Assembly (NCBI GenBank): GCA_031254455.1
Contig: JAIRUI010000070.1
Location: 1 to 50,837 of the forward strand
Direction: 5' to 3'
Source of the DNA: Chitinispirillales bacterium
GTDB lineage: Bacteria > Fibrobacterota > Chitinivibrionia > Chitinivibrionales > Chitinivibrionaceae
DNA: 50,837 bases
The notes beneath the pieces are model-generated. The model did no database searches. It was not told the DNA's origin and saw only the letters and a program-made list of their open reading frames with translations. How positions within the stretch are numbered: position 1 is the first letter of the stretch; every line of letters starts with the position of its first letter. Position numbers and translations under genes: made by a program. Below are positions 1 through 7,862 of the stretch, piece after piece.

Positions 1-357
1 GTAAGCGATTTGTTTGTTACTTTCACTACCGAACCCCGCGAGGGACCTATAGCGATCGCCAAACCGCAGAAATCAGACAGGAAGTACGGAATAATACTTG
101 AGAAGGCTGTTGTTTCTCAATCTGCAAAGATTTCGGTAAAAACACCCGAACAGGTGCAAATTACCCTTATTATTTATGACAACATCGGCAATGTGGTGTT
201 TGAATCCAAGAGCGGAAACAACAAAGAGATATTTTGGAATTTGACGAATAACGCGGGCAGAAACGTAGCGAACGGCACTTATCTGATAATCGCTGAAGCC
301 AAAGGTGCAAGCGGAAAGACATATAAGTATTCAGTGAAATTAGGTGTGAAACGATAA
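1..357 (+). CDS. C-terminal part of a secreted protein with a FlgD-like/T9SS-type sorting domain (5' truncated)
   Basis: The reading frame is open from the window edge, so only the last ~118 residues are present; an apparent TTG start at 10 is not needed. The segment from about residue 20 (KSDRKYGIILEKAVVSQSAK) to the end closely matches the last ~95 residues of the surface protein at 44970-47570, including YDNIGNVVFESKSGN and a KLG(V/I)KR terminus. The pattern (short beta strands, YDNIGN, then NGTYL) resembles the FlgD-Ig-like C-terminal domain used as a type IX secretion sorting signal in Fibrobacterota and Bacteroidota. The function of the missing upstream part cannot be seen. The domain call is by pattern; secretion by T9SS is inference. 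Confidence 0.75.
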   Translation, partial: VSDLFVTFTTEPREGPIAIAKPQKSDRKYGIILEKAVVSQSAKISVKTPEQVQITLIIYDNIGNVVFESKSGNNKEIFWNLTNNAGRNVANGTYLIIAEAKGASGKTYKYSVKLGVKR

Positions 358-364
358 TGCGATG

Positions 365-450
365 GCTGAATTGCTTCGCTGCGTTCGCAATGACGGAGAA
401 AAAAGCGGGTGACGACAATTCGTCATTGCAAAAAGTGCAACGACTTTCCG
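365..450. repeat. REP-like palindromic intergenic element
   Basis: The gap between the first gene and the helicase gene contains a segment at 370-395 (TTGCTTCGCTGCGTTCGCAA) of the kind found as dispersed extragenic palindromes in many bacteria, with ATTGC/GCAAT ends. It is followed by a perfect 6-bp stem with a 4-nt loop at 410-425 (TGACGA-CAAT-TCGTCA). No coding sequence is evident. The fold may also end transcription between the two convergent genes. No second copy was recognised in this window, so dispersal is inferred from resemblance only. Confidence 0.4.
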
Positions 451-516
451 CCTAAGGGCAAAAGTAGAGCAATCCATAAAACAAGCAATGGCGGATAGAA
501 ATATCCGGCTTTTAGC

Positions 517-3500
517 TTACTTTACTTCGACAATTTTGTTTTCGCTCAAATACCAAATATATCCGATAACTTTTTTATATCCCATTCTTTGCAAAATTTC
601 GGCGTATTTTTTTACTTGACTTTTGTGCATTTCGTCTTGTTTCCCGGATTTATAATCGACGACGATAACAGAATCGCCGTTTTTATTCATCATAATTCTA
701 TCGGGACGATATACCGTTTTATCCGCTATAATGCAAGATTCGTTAAAAACCTCAAAATCTTTGGCAAACCACCGCTCTTTATTTTGCTCTTTTATGTAAG
801 TTTCTATTTTTTCTATAGTTTTTATCTTTTCTTCAGCATCAATTTCTCCGCTTGAAACAAGTCTTTCCACCGCATTCTCAATGTCTGAAAATTCAATAAC
901 GTTTTCAAATATTTTATGTATTAAATTTCCCTCTTTCGTTTTTTGAGCGAAATTGCCGCCGACGGCAAGCGATTCGTTTATAGTTCGCGCAATAAATTCT
1001 TTATTATCCGAAGTTCTTTCTTTTTGCACAAAAGCGATATTGGAGATTTTTTCGCAGATTTCTTTGACTTCCGTTTGATTTTCATGCGGCGCGATATCGT
1101 CAACCGAACAACTTGCTTGGACATTCAGAAATTCTTTTACATTATTAGGAACGGTTTTCGGCTTATCGGACAATTTTTGGGCGATAACGCAGAGATTATT
1201 TTTGGCTCTGGTAAGCGCTACGTAAAGAATATTCAAATTATCCATCTGAGAATAAATTGTCTCTTGTGCGTATTCGTCCGCAAAGTCCGAATTTCCCATA
1301 ATCGCGCTGTATTCAATAGGTAAAAGTGCGAAATTAAACGGCTTTTCTTTGTTTTCTCTTTCACACCAAACGATATTTTGCTTAATACCGTTTGAATGTT
1401 CTTTTAATTCCCAATCGCAAAACGGGATAATAACCGAATGAAATTCCAATCCTTTCGATTTATGAATAGTCATCGCCAGAATCTCATTGTCTTTTCTTTC
1501 TTTAGTCGGCAATGGAAGTGTTTTTTTTGATAACTTCTCTTCCCAGAAATCTATAAAAGCCCCGACATCAGAAACGTTTTTTGAAACAAAATCCAAAACA
1601 TTATCCATGAACGCAAACAAAAACGCCGAGTTTTTTTCCGTCTCAAACTTAAAAAACGCACACAATTTGACAATTAAATCGTAAAGCGGCAAAGATGAAA
1701 ATTCTTCTCTTATTTCCTTTGTTATTTCCAAACATTTTTCTGCATTGACGTCTTTTGCTTCCAATTTTCCCAAGTTTATACATAAATTAGCCATAGAGAC
1801 GTAATCCTGCGGATTTAAAATAATTTTAAGCGCAAAAATAATCATTTTCAATTCTTTTGAATTGGCGAACAAATATGCATTTTCGGAGACGATTTTAACG
1901 CTTGACAATTTGTCCGGCAGTTTTTTCGGCAATTTTCTCGCAATCGTTTCTATCTGTTTATTTTTTCTGCACAAAATACAAATATCATTCGATTTGACGC
2001 CTTTATCCAAAAGCAGCTTTATCTTTTGGGCTATCATTTCCATAACAATATCGTCATAGTCCTTGTCGTTTTCTCCGTCTTTGGATTTTCCTTTGCCGCT
2101 TCTTTCCGTAAAATCTACAGAAAAAAAGCCTTTTTTTACACAATCGTTTTGGTATTTAATGCCTTTGATAACATCGCCGTAAGCTTTTTTGAAAGGTTTG
2201 GCGTCATTATCCTGTAAAATTTCCGCCGAATACGAAAAAACTCTATTGTTAAACTCTACGATATTTTTCAAACTCCTGTAATTCACGTCCAAAGATTTAT
2301 ATTCTATACGCTCATTCTCTTTATAGCCGCGTTTTTCAAATTCATCTTTAATATCGTTCAGGATTCTCCAATCTCCGTTTCTGAATCTGTATATCGACTG
2401 CTTAACATCGCCTACCAGCATTGCAAAATTCCCCTGCGGCAAAATAATCCCAAAAATTAAGTTTTTAAAAATTTCCCATTGTAATTGCGAAGTATCTTGA
2501 AATTCGTCGATAACAATACTGTGAATATTAGCGCCTATTTTTTCAAAAATAAAAGACGCGTCTTCTTCTTTTACAAATTTACTCAAAAGCTGATTTACAT
2601 TCCCCAAAATAAATCGGTTCATATCTTTGCTTTGTTCGTTTATTTTATTGGAAATATCGCTCAAAAGTTGTAATTGATAAATAAATTTAAGAAAAAGTCT
2701 TGACGAGTTATACTTTTTTTCATTTGTGTATCTGTAATTTTCTGTTTTTTTTAGCAGATTAAAACACAACATATCCGCATCGTTACCGTTTTCACCGTTC
2801 AAAACCTTACCGACATAATTGTTAGGCGCGTTGAAATCTTTGTTTTTTATTTTTTTAAAGAAACTTGGAACGCCCCTTGTCTTCTGATAAAATTCTTCAT
2901 CGGGTAATTCCATTTTAAAAAAATCATTTGCAAAATTTATCATAGTTTTTTCATATTGCGATATAAATTCCCTGCAATTTTTTATCGTTTCTTTAATTTC
3001 CCAGTTTCTTTCTTGTAAATCGGTATTTATTTTATTTTCATATTTTTGGAATTGTTCCTTGAAAATATTTTCGGCAAAATTTCTCAAATCTCTTTCAATA
3101 GACCATTTGCTGTTTTCTAATTTATACTCGACAAAATCTATAAGCCGTTCAAACGTTTCATCGCCGTCTTTCACTGAGTTTATCATCGTTTTTACGGCGT
3201 TTCTTATAGGAAATTCGCTGTCTATTTCTATATCGAATTTTGAACTTATACCTAATTCTACAGTTAAATTACGCAGAACTTTTTGCAAAAATCCGTCTAT
3301 TGTGCATATGTTAAAATTTCCGTAATCAAGTAAAATAGCTTTTTGGGCGACTTTCGCCCTTTTGGCTATTTCATTTTCGTCAATATCTAATTTCTCAATT
3401 AAAGGTTTAAGATAATCGCTTGGTTTTTTGTTTGTATATTTCTTATGAGCCAACTCGTCGAGTTTTTGTAAAATCCTCTCTTTCATTTCATTTGCGGCGT

Positions 3501-3651
3501 CATTGGTAAAAGTTACCGCCAATATGTGGCGATAAGCGTATTCCGGCGTATTATTCGTTTCAAGCAATTGTGTTATATAATTAAGAGCAAGGGTAAACGT
3601 TTTTCCGCTTCCGGCGGACGCATGGTAAACCGTAATTTTTTTTCCGTTCAT
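517..3651 (-). CDS. UvrD-family helicase-nuclease (AddA/RecB-type)
   Basis: This is a superfamily 1 helicase joined to a C-terminal PD-(D/E)XK nuclease, expected to process double-strand DNA ends for recombination. Visible motifs in order: Walker A HASAGSGKTF near the N-terminus, TFTNDAANEMKERI (Ia), VIDEFQDTSQLQW (II, DEFQD), GDVKQSIYRFRNGD (III), NYRSLKNIVEF (IV), MTIHKSKGLEFHSVIIPF (V) and YVALTRAKNN (VI). Near the end, RPDRIM and VVDYKSGK give the nuclease core. I place the start at 3651 because GGAG precedes that ATG by about 8 nt and Walker A follows at once; an upstream in-frame start at 3705 adds 18 unconserved residues. About 1044 aa is in the usual AddA range. No AddB/RecC partner is present in the window, so AddA versus another RecB-like type cannot be decided. 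Confidence 0.85.
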   Translation of the reverse strand: MNGKKITVYHASAGSGKTFTLALNYITQLLETNNTPEYAYRHILAVTFTNDAANEMKERILQKLDELAHKKYTNKKPSDYLKPLIEKLDIDENEIAKRAKVAQKAILLDYGNFNICTIDGFLQKVLRNLTVELGISSKFDIEIDSEFPIRNAVKTMINSVKDGDETFERLIDFVEYKLENSKWSIERDLRNFAENIFKEQFQKYENKINTDLQERNWEIKETIKNCREFISQYEKTMINFANDFFKMELPDEEFYQKTRGVPSFFKKIKNKDFNAPNNYVGKVLNGENGNDADMLCFNLLKKTENYRYTNEKKYNSSRLFLKFIYQLQLLSDISNKINEQSKDMNRFILGNVNQLLSKFVKEEDASFIFEKIGANIHSIVIDEFQDTSQLQWEIFKNLIFGIILPQGNFAMLVGDVKQSIYRFRNGDWRILNDIKDEFEKRGYKENERIEYKSLDVNYRSLKNIVEFNNRVFSYSAEILQDNDAKPFKKAYGDVIKGIKYQNDCVKKGFFSVDFTERSGKGKSKDGENDKDYDDIVMEMIAQKIKLLLDKGVKSNDICILCRKNKQIETIARKLPKKLPDKLSSVKIVSENAYLFANSKELKMIIFALKIILNPQDYVSMANLCINLGKLEAKDVNAEKCLEITKEIREEFSSLPLYDLIVKLCAFFKFETEKNSAFLFAFMDNVLDFVSKNVSDVGAFIDFWEEKLSKKTLPLPTKERKDNEILAMTIHKSKGLEFHSVIIPFCDWELKEHSNGIKQNIVWCERENKEKPFNFALLPIEYSAIMGNSDFADEYAQETIYSQMDNLNILYVALTRAKNNLCVIAQKLSDKPKTVPNNVKEFLNVQASCSVDDIAPHENQTEVKEICEKISNIAFVQKERTSDNKEFIARTINESLAVGGNFAQKTKEGNLIHKIFENVIEFSDIENAVERLVSSGEIDAEEKIKTIEKIETYIKEQNKERWFAKDFEVFNESCIIADKTVYRPDRIMMNKNGDSVIVVDYKSGKQDEMHKSQVKKYAEILQRMGYKKVIGYIWYLSENKIVEVK

Positions 3652-3842
3652 TTTGTCTTCTCCGTTATTTTCAAAAAATACGTCTCGCTGCAAGTAATTC
3701 CGCATTTTCCCGTCAATATATTGGAATTTACTTCGATACCGAATAAATTAAAGGAAAAGAATTTAGCGAGAGGGCGGGAGAAAGGTTTGAATCCGTTTTT
3801 GTTTGAGCAAAATATTATTTTATGGTAAAACGGAGAAAATTT

Positions 3843-4898
3843 ATGATGGATATTTCACGCTCGCTTATTGATTTAACGCTGGATTTGGTCGCAACAAATT
3901 CCGTAATCGGAAACGAAAAAGAACTTGCCGACACGGTTTTTGATATTTTTTCAAAAAATGAATTAAAGATCGAACGGGTTGGAAATTCGATAACCGCACG
4001 GCTTGATATGAAAAAAGAAAAAACTATCGCGCTCGTAGGGCATTTGGATACCGTACCGCAAAATTGTAAACAAAGCGCGGTAAAAATCGAAAACGACAAT
4101 CTGACAGGGCTTGGTTCTTGTGATATGAAAAGCGGAATCGCCTGCGCTTTAAAAATTTTATACGAAATAAAAACGGGAATTATAAAGCCGTCAAAAAATA
4201 TCGTTTTTGTGTTTTACGACGGAGAAGAAGGACCTCTCCCAAATGGGATTACGCGGCTAATTTCTCAAAATAAACTTCAAAATATTGATTTTGCGTATGT
4301 TTTAGAGCCGACTTGCTCTAAATATTCCGTCGGATGTCTTGGAACATTGACCGTAAAAGTAGAGATTTGTGGAATTTCGGCGCATTCGGCAAATCCTAAA
4401 ATCGGCGAAAACGCTTTGAGTAAGGCGGCTGAAATAATAAGAAAAATAGAAAAAATCGACGCAGGTTTGAGCAAGCCCCAGAAAATCGACAAAATGTCGT
4501 TTTATGAAACTATAAACGTAACGCAGATTTCCACCGAAAACGCTTCAAACGTTATTCCGCAGAAAGTGAATTTAACGATAAACTTTCGGTTTTCGCCAAA
4601 ACGTTCGTCAGAAAACGCAAAAGAATTTATTTATTCAATAATCGACAAAAATTCCGTTTATTTTATGGACTGTGCAAATTCGTGTTCGGCTGATTTACAA
4701 AAAACAGCAGAGTTTCTGCAAAACGGAGTGGAAAGAGAAATTATGCAGGCGTGGACGGATATTGCACAATTGAATGCGGCTGGAATTTCGGCGGTTAATT
4801 TCGGTGCGGGCGACATAAAATTCGCTCACAAACCCGAAGAATTTGTGTCGATTTCTGCGCTTGAAAAATTTTACGAATTACTAAAATTACACGTTTGA
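3843..4898 (+). CDS. dapE: Succinyl-diaminopimelate desuccinylase (M20 metallopeptidase family)
   Basis: It is expected to hydrolyse N-succinyl-LL-diaminopimelate to succinate and LL-diaminopimelate in the lysine/peptidoglycan precursor pathway. The di-zinc M20 ligands are all visible: GHLDTVP, GSCDMKSG, the catalytic DGEEGP, LEPTCSK, and a C-terminal FAHKPEEFVS. The dimerisation domain lies between, around residues 170-280. Length and motif wording resemble the actinobacterial-type DapE branch, but another M20 amidohydrolase cannot be fully excluded. The start at 3843 is chosen because GGAGAAAATTT precedes the ATG; an in-frame ATG at 3822 has no such site. The acyltransferase gene follows after 9 nt, probably in one operon. 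Confidence 0.8.
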   Translation: MMDISRSLIDLTLDLVATNSVIGNEKELADTVFDIFSKNELKIERVGNSITARLDMKKEKTIALVGHLDTVPQNCKQSAVKIENDNLTGLGSCDMKSGIACALKILYEIKTGIIKPSKNIVFVFYDGEEGPLPNGITRLISQNKLQNIDFAYVLEPTCSKYSVGCLGTLTVKVEICGISAHSANPKIGENALSKAAEIIRKIEKIDAGLSKPQKIDKMSFYETINVTQISTENASNVIPQKVNLTINFRFSPKRSSENAKEFIYSIIDKNSVYFMDCANSCSADLQKTAEFLQNGVEREIMQAWTDIAQLNAAGISAVNFGAGDIKFAHKPEEFVSISALEKFYELLKLHV

Positions 4899-4907
4899 GG
4901 AGGAAAT

Positions 4908-5780
4908 ATGAGTTTAAGCAAGACGCTTCAGTCTCCGGAAATTTTTTTGCAAACCGCAGGGAAATCCTTTGACGAAATAAAGAAAATCCTTACGGTTAAA
5001 GGCGGCGAATATTATACACAAAATCCGCAGGAAAGCGAATTGATAAAAAACAATCTTTTGAGTTTCGGACTGCCTTGCGACGCGAAAACGGTGAAAAAAG
5101 TACAGGAAAACATTATTTATCATTACGTCGAAAAAATATTTCCGTTTACCGGAACTCCGGCGCAGCTTGCAGAATTTATAGAAAAGCGAATTGATTTCTT
5201 TGATGCGAGAAATTTAATTTCGGCGGCGCTCAAAAACGGTTCGGTTTTAATCGCAACGCCGCACTTCGCAGGAGTGGAATGTATTACGCCTACTATCGCT
5301 TATATGAAATTTTTAGTGAATGCAGTACTGAAATTCAAAACGCAAAATTTATCCGATAAATCCCATAATTTTGCAAAATCAATGGAAGAAAGCGGCTTAT
5401 TCGCGCCGATAAATTTTATAGAATTAGGCAAACCCGGTTCGCAAGGCGCGCTTTTGATGGCGAACGCCCTCAAAAAAAAGGAAGTTTTGTTCAGTGTTTT
5501 CGACGAAGAAACTCCATATTCGAAACCTGTAAAATTGTTTGGCAAGAACGTTTTGGGCGGTGCGGGACTTGATAAAATACTGAAATTTGTGGACGATAAT
5601 TTTTCTGTTTTCACGGTATTTATGATAAGAAACGGAGAAAATTACGAAATGAAACTCCTGCCGATAGACGTAAAAAGTGAAAATCCTATTCAAAAAATGT
5701 ATGAAAATTTGGAAAAAGTTTTAGAAAAAAACTTTGTTCAATGGTATTTTTTGCACGAAGAAATTCCGTTTGTCGATTAG
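4908..5780 (+). CDS. LpxL/HtrB-like lysophospholipid acyltransferase family protein
   Basis: The 290-residue protein has the acyltransferase motif HX4E in TPHFAGVE at about residues 118-124, and near the C-terminus QWYFLHEE, similar to the QWxxxH region of LpxL/LpxM late acyltransferases. It lacks a clear N-terminal membrane anchor, unlike E. coli LpxL, so it may be a soluble or peripheral relative that acylates lipid A or another lipid. A strong ribosome site (GAGGAGG) precedes ATG 4908, and dapE ends 9 nt before. Its stop overlaps the stop of the convergent yqgE gene by 4 nt, so no room remains for a terminator between them. The family is fairly clear; the substrate is not. Confidence 0.65.
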   Translation: MSLSKTLQSPEIFLQTAGKSFDEIKKILTVKGGEYYTQNPQESELIKNNLLSFGLPCDAKTVKKVQENIIYHYVEKIFPFTGTPAQLAEFIEKRIDFFDARNLISAALKNGSVLIATPHFAGVECITPTIAYMKFLVNAVLKFKTQNLSDKSHNFAKSMEESGLFAPINFIELGKPGSQGALLMANALKKKEVLFSVFDEETPYSKPVKLFGKNVLGGAGLDKILKFVDDNFSVFTVFMIRNGENYEMKLLPIDVKSENPIQKMYENLEKVLEKNFVQWYFLHEEIPFVD

Positions 5781-6328
5781 CGTTTTGCTAATACGTTCAA
5801 ATACGAAATCGCTTGCTGCGATGTTTGCATTTCTTCGTTATCGACTCCGGCAAAAGCTAAAATTACGGGAACGTCGTTATATACAACCCAACTTTTACAC
5901 AATACGATTTCATCAATAAGTTGATTTATTCCCCAACTCGCATAACCCATAAAAAGCCGATTTTCATATTCGTCGGAATCCAGCATTTCGTCAAGTGTTT
6001 TCCAATGTCCGCCGAGACGTATTCCCTGAACTATCTCCCGTCCTCCTACAAGTGAAAACGAAATTATATTCAAATCGGATTCTTCAACAGGACCTCCGGC
6101 AAAAATTCGCCGCTTTGCAGAATGAAAACGCTTGTCGATATTATCAAATAATTCTTTAACCGGTACGATTATAGGACGGTTTATTATAAATCCCAATACC
6201 GAATCCGGAGATATTGCCGAAATTAAGATAAGTGAATTTTTGAAATACTCGTCGTCTATTTCCGGAGACGCCACAAGTATGGTTCCCAAATCTATTTTGA
6301 ACGGATTTTCGCCTTTTACCCAAATCAT
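5777..6328 (-). CDS. YqgE/AlgH family protein (UPF0301/DUF179)
   Basis: A 183-residue protein of the YqgE/AlgH family, whose biochemical role is not settled. Family hallmarks are the N-terminal G(T)ILVASPEIDDEYFKNSLILI, then GFIINRP, FAGGPVEESDLNIISF, and FMGYASWGINQLIDEI. The length matches the family (about 185 aa). It starts 21 nt after the end of gmhB on the same strand and is probably the last gene of the unit MBL hydrolase-gmhB-yqgE. A GGAGAAGCG site lies just before the ATG. Confidence 0.9.
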   Translation of the reverse strand: MIWVKGENPFKIDLGTILVASPEIDDEYFKNSLILISAISPDSVLGFIINRPIIVPVKELFDNIDKRFHSAKRRIFAGGPVEESDLNIISFSLVGGREIVQGIRLGGHWKTLDEMLDSDEYENRLFMGYASWGINQLIDEIVLCKSWVVYNDVPVILAFAGVDNEEMQTSQQAISYLNVLAKR

Positions 6329-6349
6329 TCGCTTCTCCTTTCAAAAAAA

Positions 6350-6862
6350 CTACAATTTTTCTATAATTTCCCGCAAATTTTCAACGTCATAATTTTCAAA
6401 ACAATACTCACTTTTGACAATATACGATTTAAGTCCGTCAATCAAAATCCTGTCCGATTTTTTATCGCCCACCATAACGGACCGCGAAAAGTCGATGTTG
6501 AAATCTCTTTGCGCTCGCAAAAGCATCCCCGGATTAGGTTTTCGGCAACCGCAGTCGGCTTTAAATTTGTCAATCGCCGCATTAGGATGGTGCGGACAAA
6601 AATAAAATTTCGATATTTCTATCTCTTTTTTCGCAAACTCTTCTCTTATGTAATTATGAACGTTACGCATCTCTTTTTCGCTATAATTTCCCATTGCAAT
6701 TCCTCCCTGATTCGTAACGACAATTATCAAGAATCCTTTCTCTGTAGCAATTTTGCATAAATCGAAAATTCCGTCCACAAACTCCACGTTTTCAACTTTG
6801 TGCAAATACGCGGTGTCTTTGTTAATTACCCCGTCGCGGTCAAGAAATAACGCTTTGTTCAT
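6350..6862 (-). CDS. gmhB: D-glycero-beta-D-manno-heptose-1,7-bisphosphate 7-phosphatase (HAD family)
   Basis: It removes the C7 phosphate in ADP-heptose synthesis for the lipopolysaccharide inner core. HAD motif I is LFLDRDGVIN with nucleophile D8 and acid D10, motif II is VVTNQGG, and motif IV is VGDKKSDR. The GmhB-type zinc loop is present (CPHHPNA then CGCRKP), which separates it from most HAD phosphatases; HisB-N domains share this loop, but no histidine genes are near. At 170 aa it is near the usual length. The start overlaps the stop of the upstream metallo-hydrolase gene, indicating translational coupling. Confidence 0.88.
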   Translation of the reverse strand: MNKALFLDRDGVINKDTAYLHKVENVEFVDGIFDLCKIATEKGFLIIVVTNQGGIAMGNYSEKEMRNVHNYIREEFAKKEIEISKFYFCPHHPNAAIDKFKADCGCRKPNPGMLLRAQRDFNIDFSRSVMVGDKKSDRILIDGLKSYIVKSEYCFENYDVENLREIIEKL

Positions 6863-7689
6863 TTTTGCAAATCAAAATCAAAACCGCCCTTACCGTTGTC
6901 AAGAATCCTGCCCATCCCCGGCATAGGAATATGCATTCCCGCTATCAGCCATTTGTTATCCGCCGCCATTTGCATCAGTTTTTTACGTGTTTCGATCGAT
7001 TTTTTTCTATCCAAATCATAAATAGCGCATTCGTCCGGATGAGAGAATTGCAACGCAGCCGCATGTAAAAAATCTCCGGCTATAAGCAATTTTGTTTTGC
7101 CCGTACCGATTAAAAAGGCGGTATGCCCTGGCGTATGTCCCGCCGCCTCAATAGCAATTATTTCAGGCGCCAGGGTTTCGCCGAAAGAAAATGTTTTATA
7201 ACGTCCGGCATAAGCCTTTGCAACGTTTTTCTGCAAATCGGAATTTGGAGTTTTGGCATCCAGCCAATAATTATTTTCCTGCTTGGAAATGAATACCGGA
7301 GCGGAAAAATTCGCTTCGCCGTTCTCTTTTAAAAGTCCCGAAACATGGTCTGCGTGAGCATGGGTAAGAAAAATTGCGTCTATTTTTGAAACGTCTATTT
7401 TATTGTTTTTTACCGCGTTGCCGAAACCGGCGTCTATCAGGTAAGTTTTATTACCGGTTTTTACCAAGAAAACGTTCACGGAAGACGCCGCTTTGCCGTT
7501 AGGCATATAAACAAGTTTTTGCTCTTTTGAAAGTAAACCGCCGTCAAACAGTTCAATCCCCATTGTCCCGCCTGAAACTTCTTCAACTGCTAAAACCTCG
7601 ATCGCTCCGTCCAAAATTACAAAATCAGCGCAAAAGCAGATACCCGCTATGAACAAAAATAAAAAAGCGGACGAAACCAAACGATTCAT
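6859..7689 (-). CDS. Secreted metallo-beta-lactamase-fold hydrolase
   Basis: The N-terminus (MNRLVSSAFLFLFIAGICFCAD) is a signal peptide, possibly with a lipobox-like or simple cleavage site near CFCA. The metal-binding motif THAHADH follows at about residue 113, then GHTPGHTAFL, IAGDFLH and a C-terminal GMHIPMPG, giving the complete set of ligands of glyoxalase-II/lactonase-like enzymes. Function in the periplasm is inferred; the substrate is unknown. I chose ATG 7689 because AAGGAAAATTT precedes it; a TTG at 7707 is in frame but weaker. It is the first gene of a three-gene unit with gmhB and yqgE. Confidence 0.8.
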   Translation of the reverse strand: MNRLVSSAFLFLFIAGICFCADFVILDGAIEVLAVEEVSGGTMGIELFDGGLLSKEQKLVYMPNGKAASSVNVFLVKTGNKTYLIDAGFGNAVKNNKIDVSKIDAIFLTHAHADHVSGLLKENGEANFSAPVFISKQENNYWLDAKTPNSDLQKNVAKAYAGRYKTFSFGETLAPEIIAIEAAGHTPGHTAFLIGTGKTKLLIAGDFLHAAALQFSHPDECAIYDLDRKKSIETRKKLMQMAADNKWLIAGMHIPMPGMGRILDNGKGGFDFDLQK

Positions 7690-7862
7690 AAATTTTCCTT
7701 TTCTCAAACTTAAATAAAATAATTTGTGCGATAATAAAATGGGGACATATATACTATTTGTAAACGGAATATAGTATTTTATTAAAAAGGCAAAGAAAAT
7801 GAGAAAACACTAAGTCTTTACGCTTAATTCATTAGGAAAAAATTAAAGTATGGAAATAAAAA

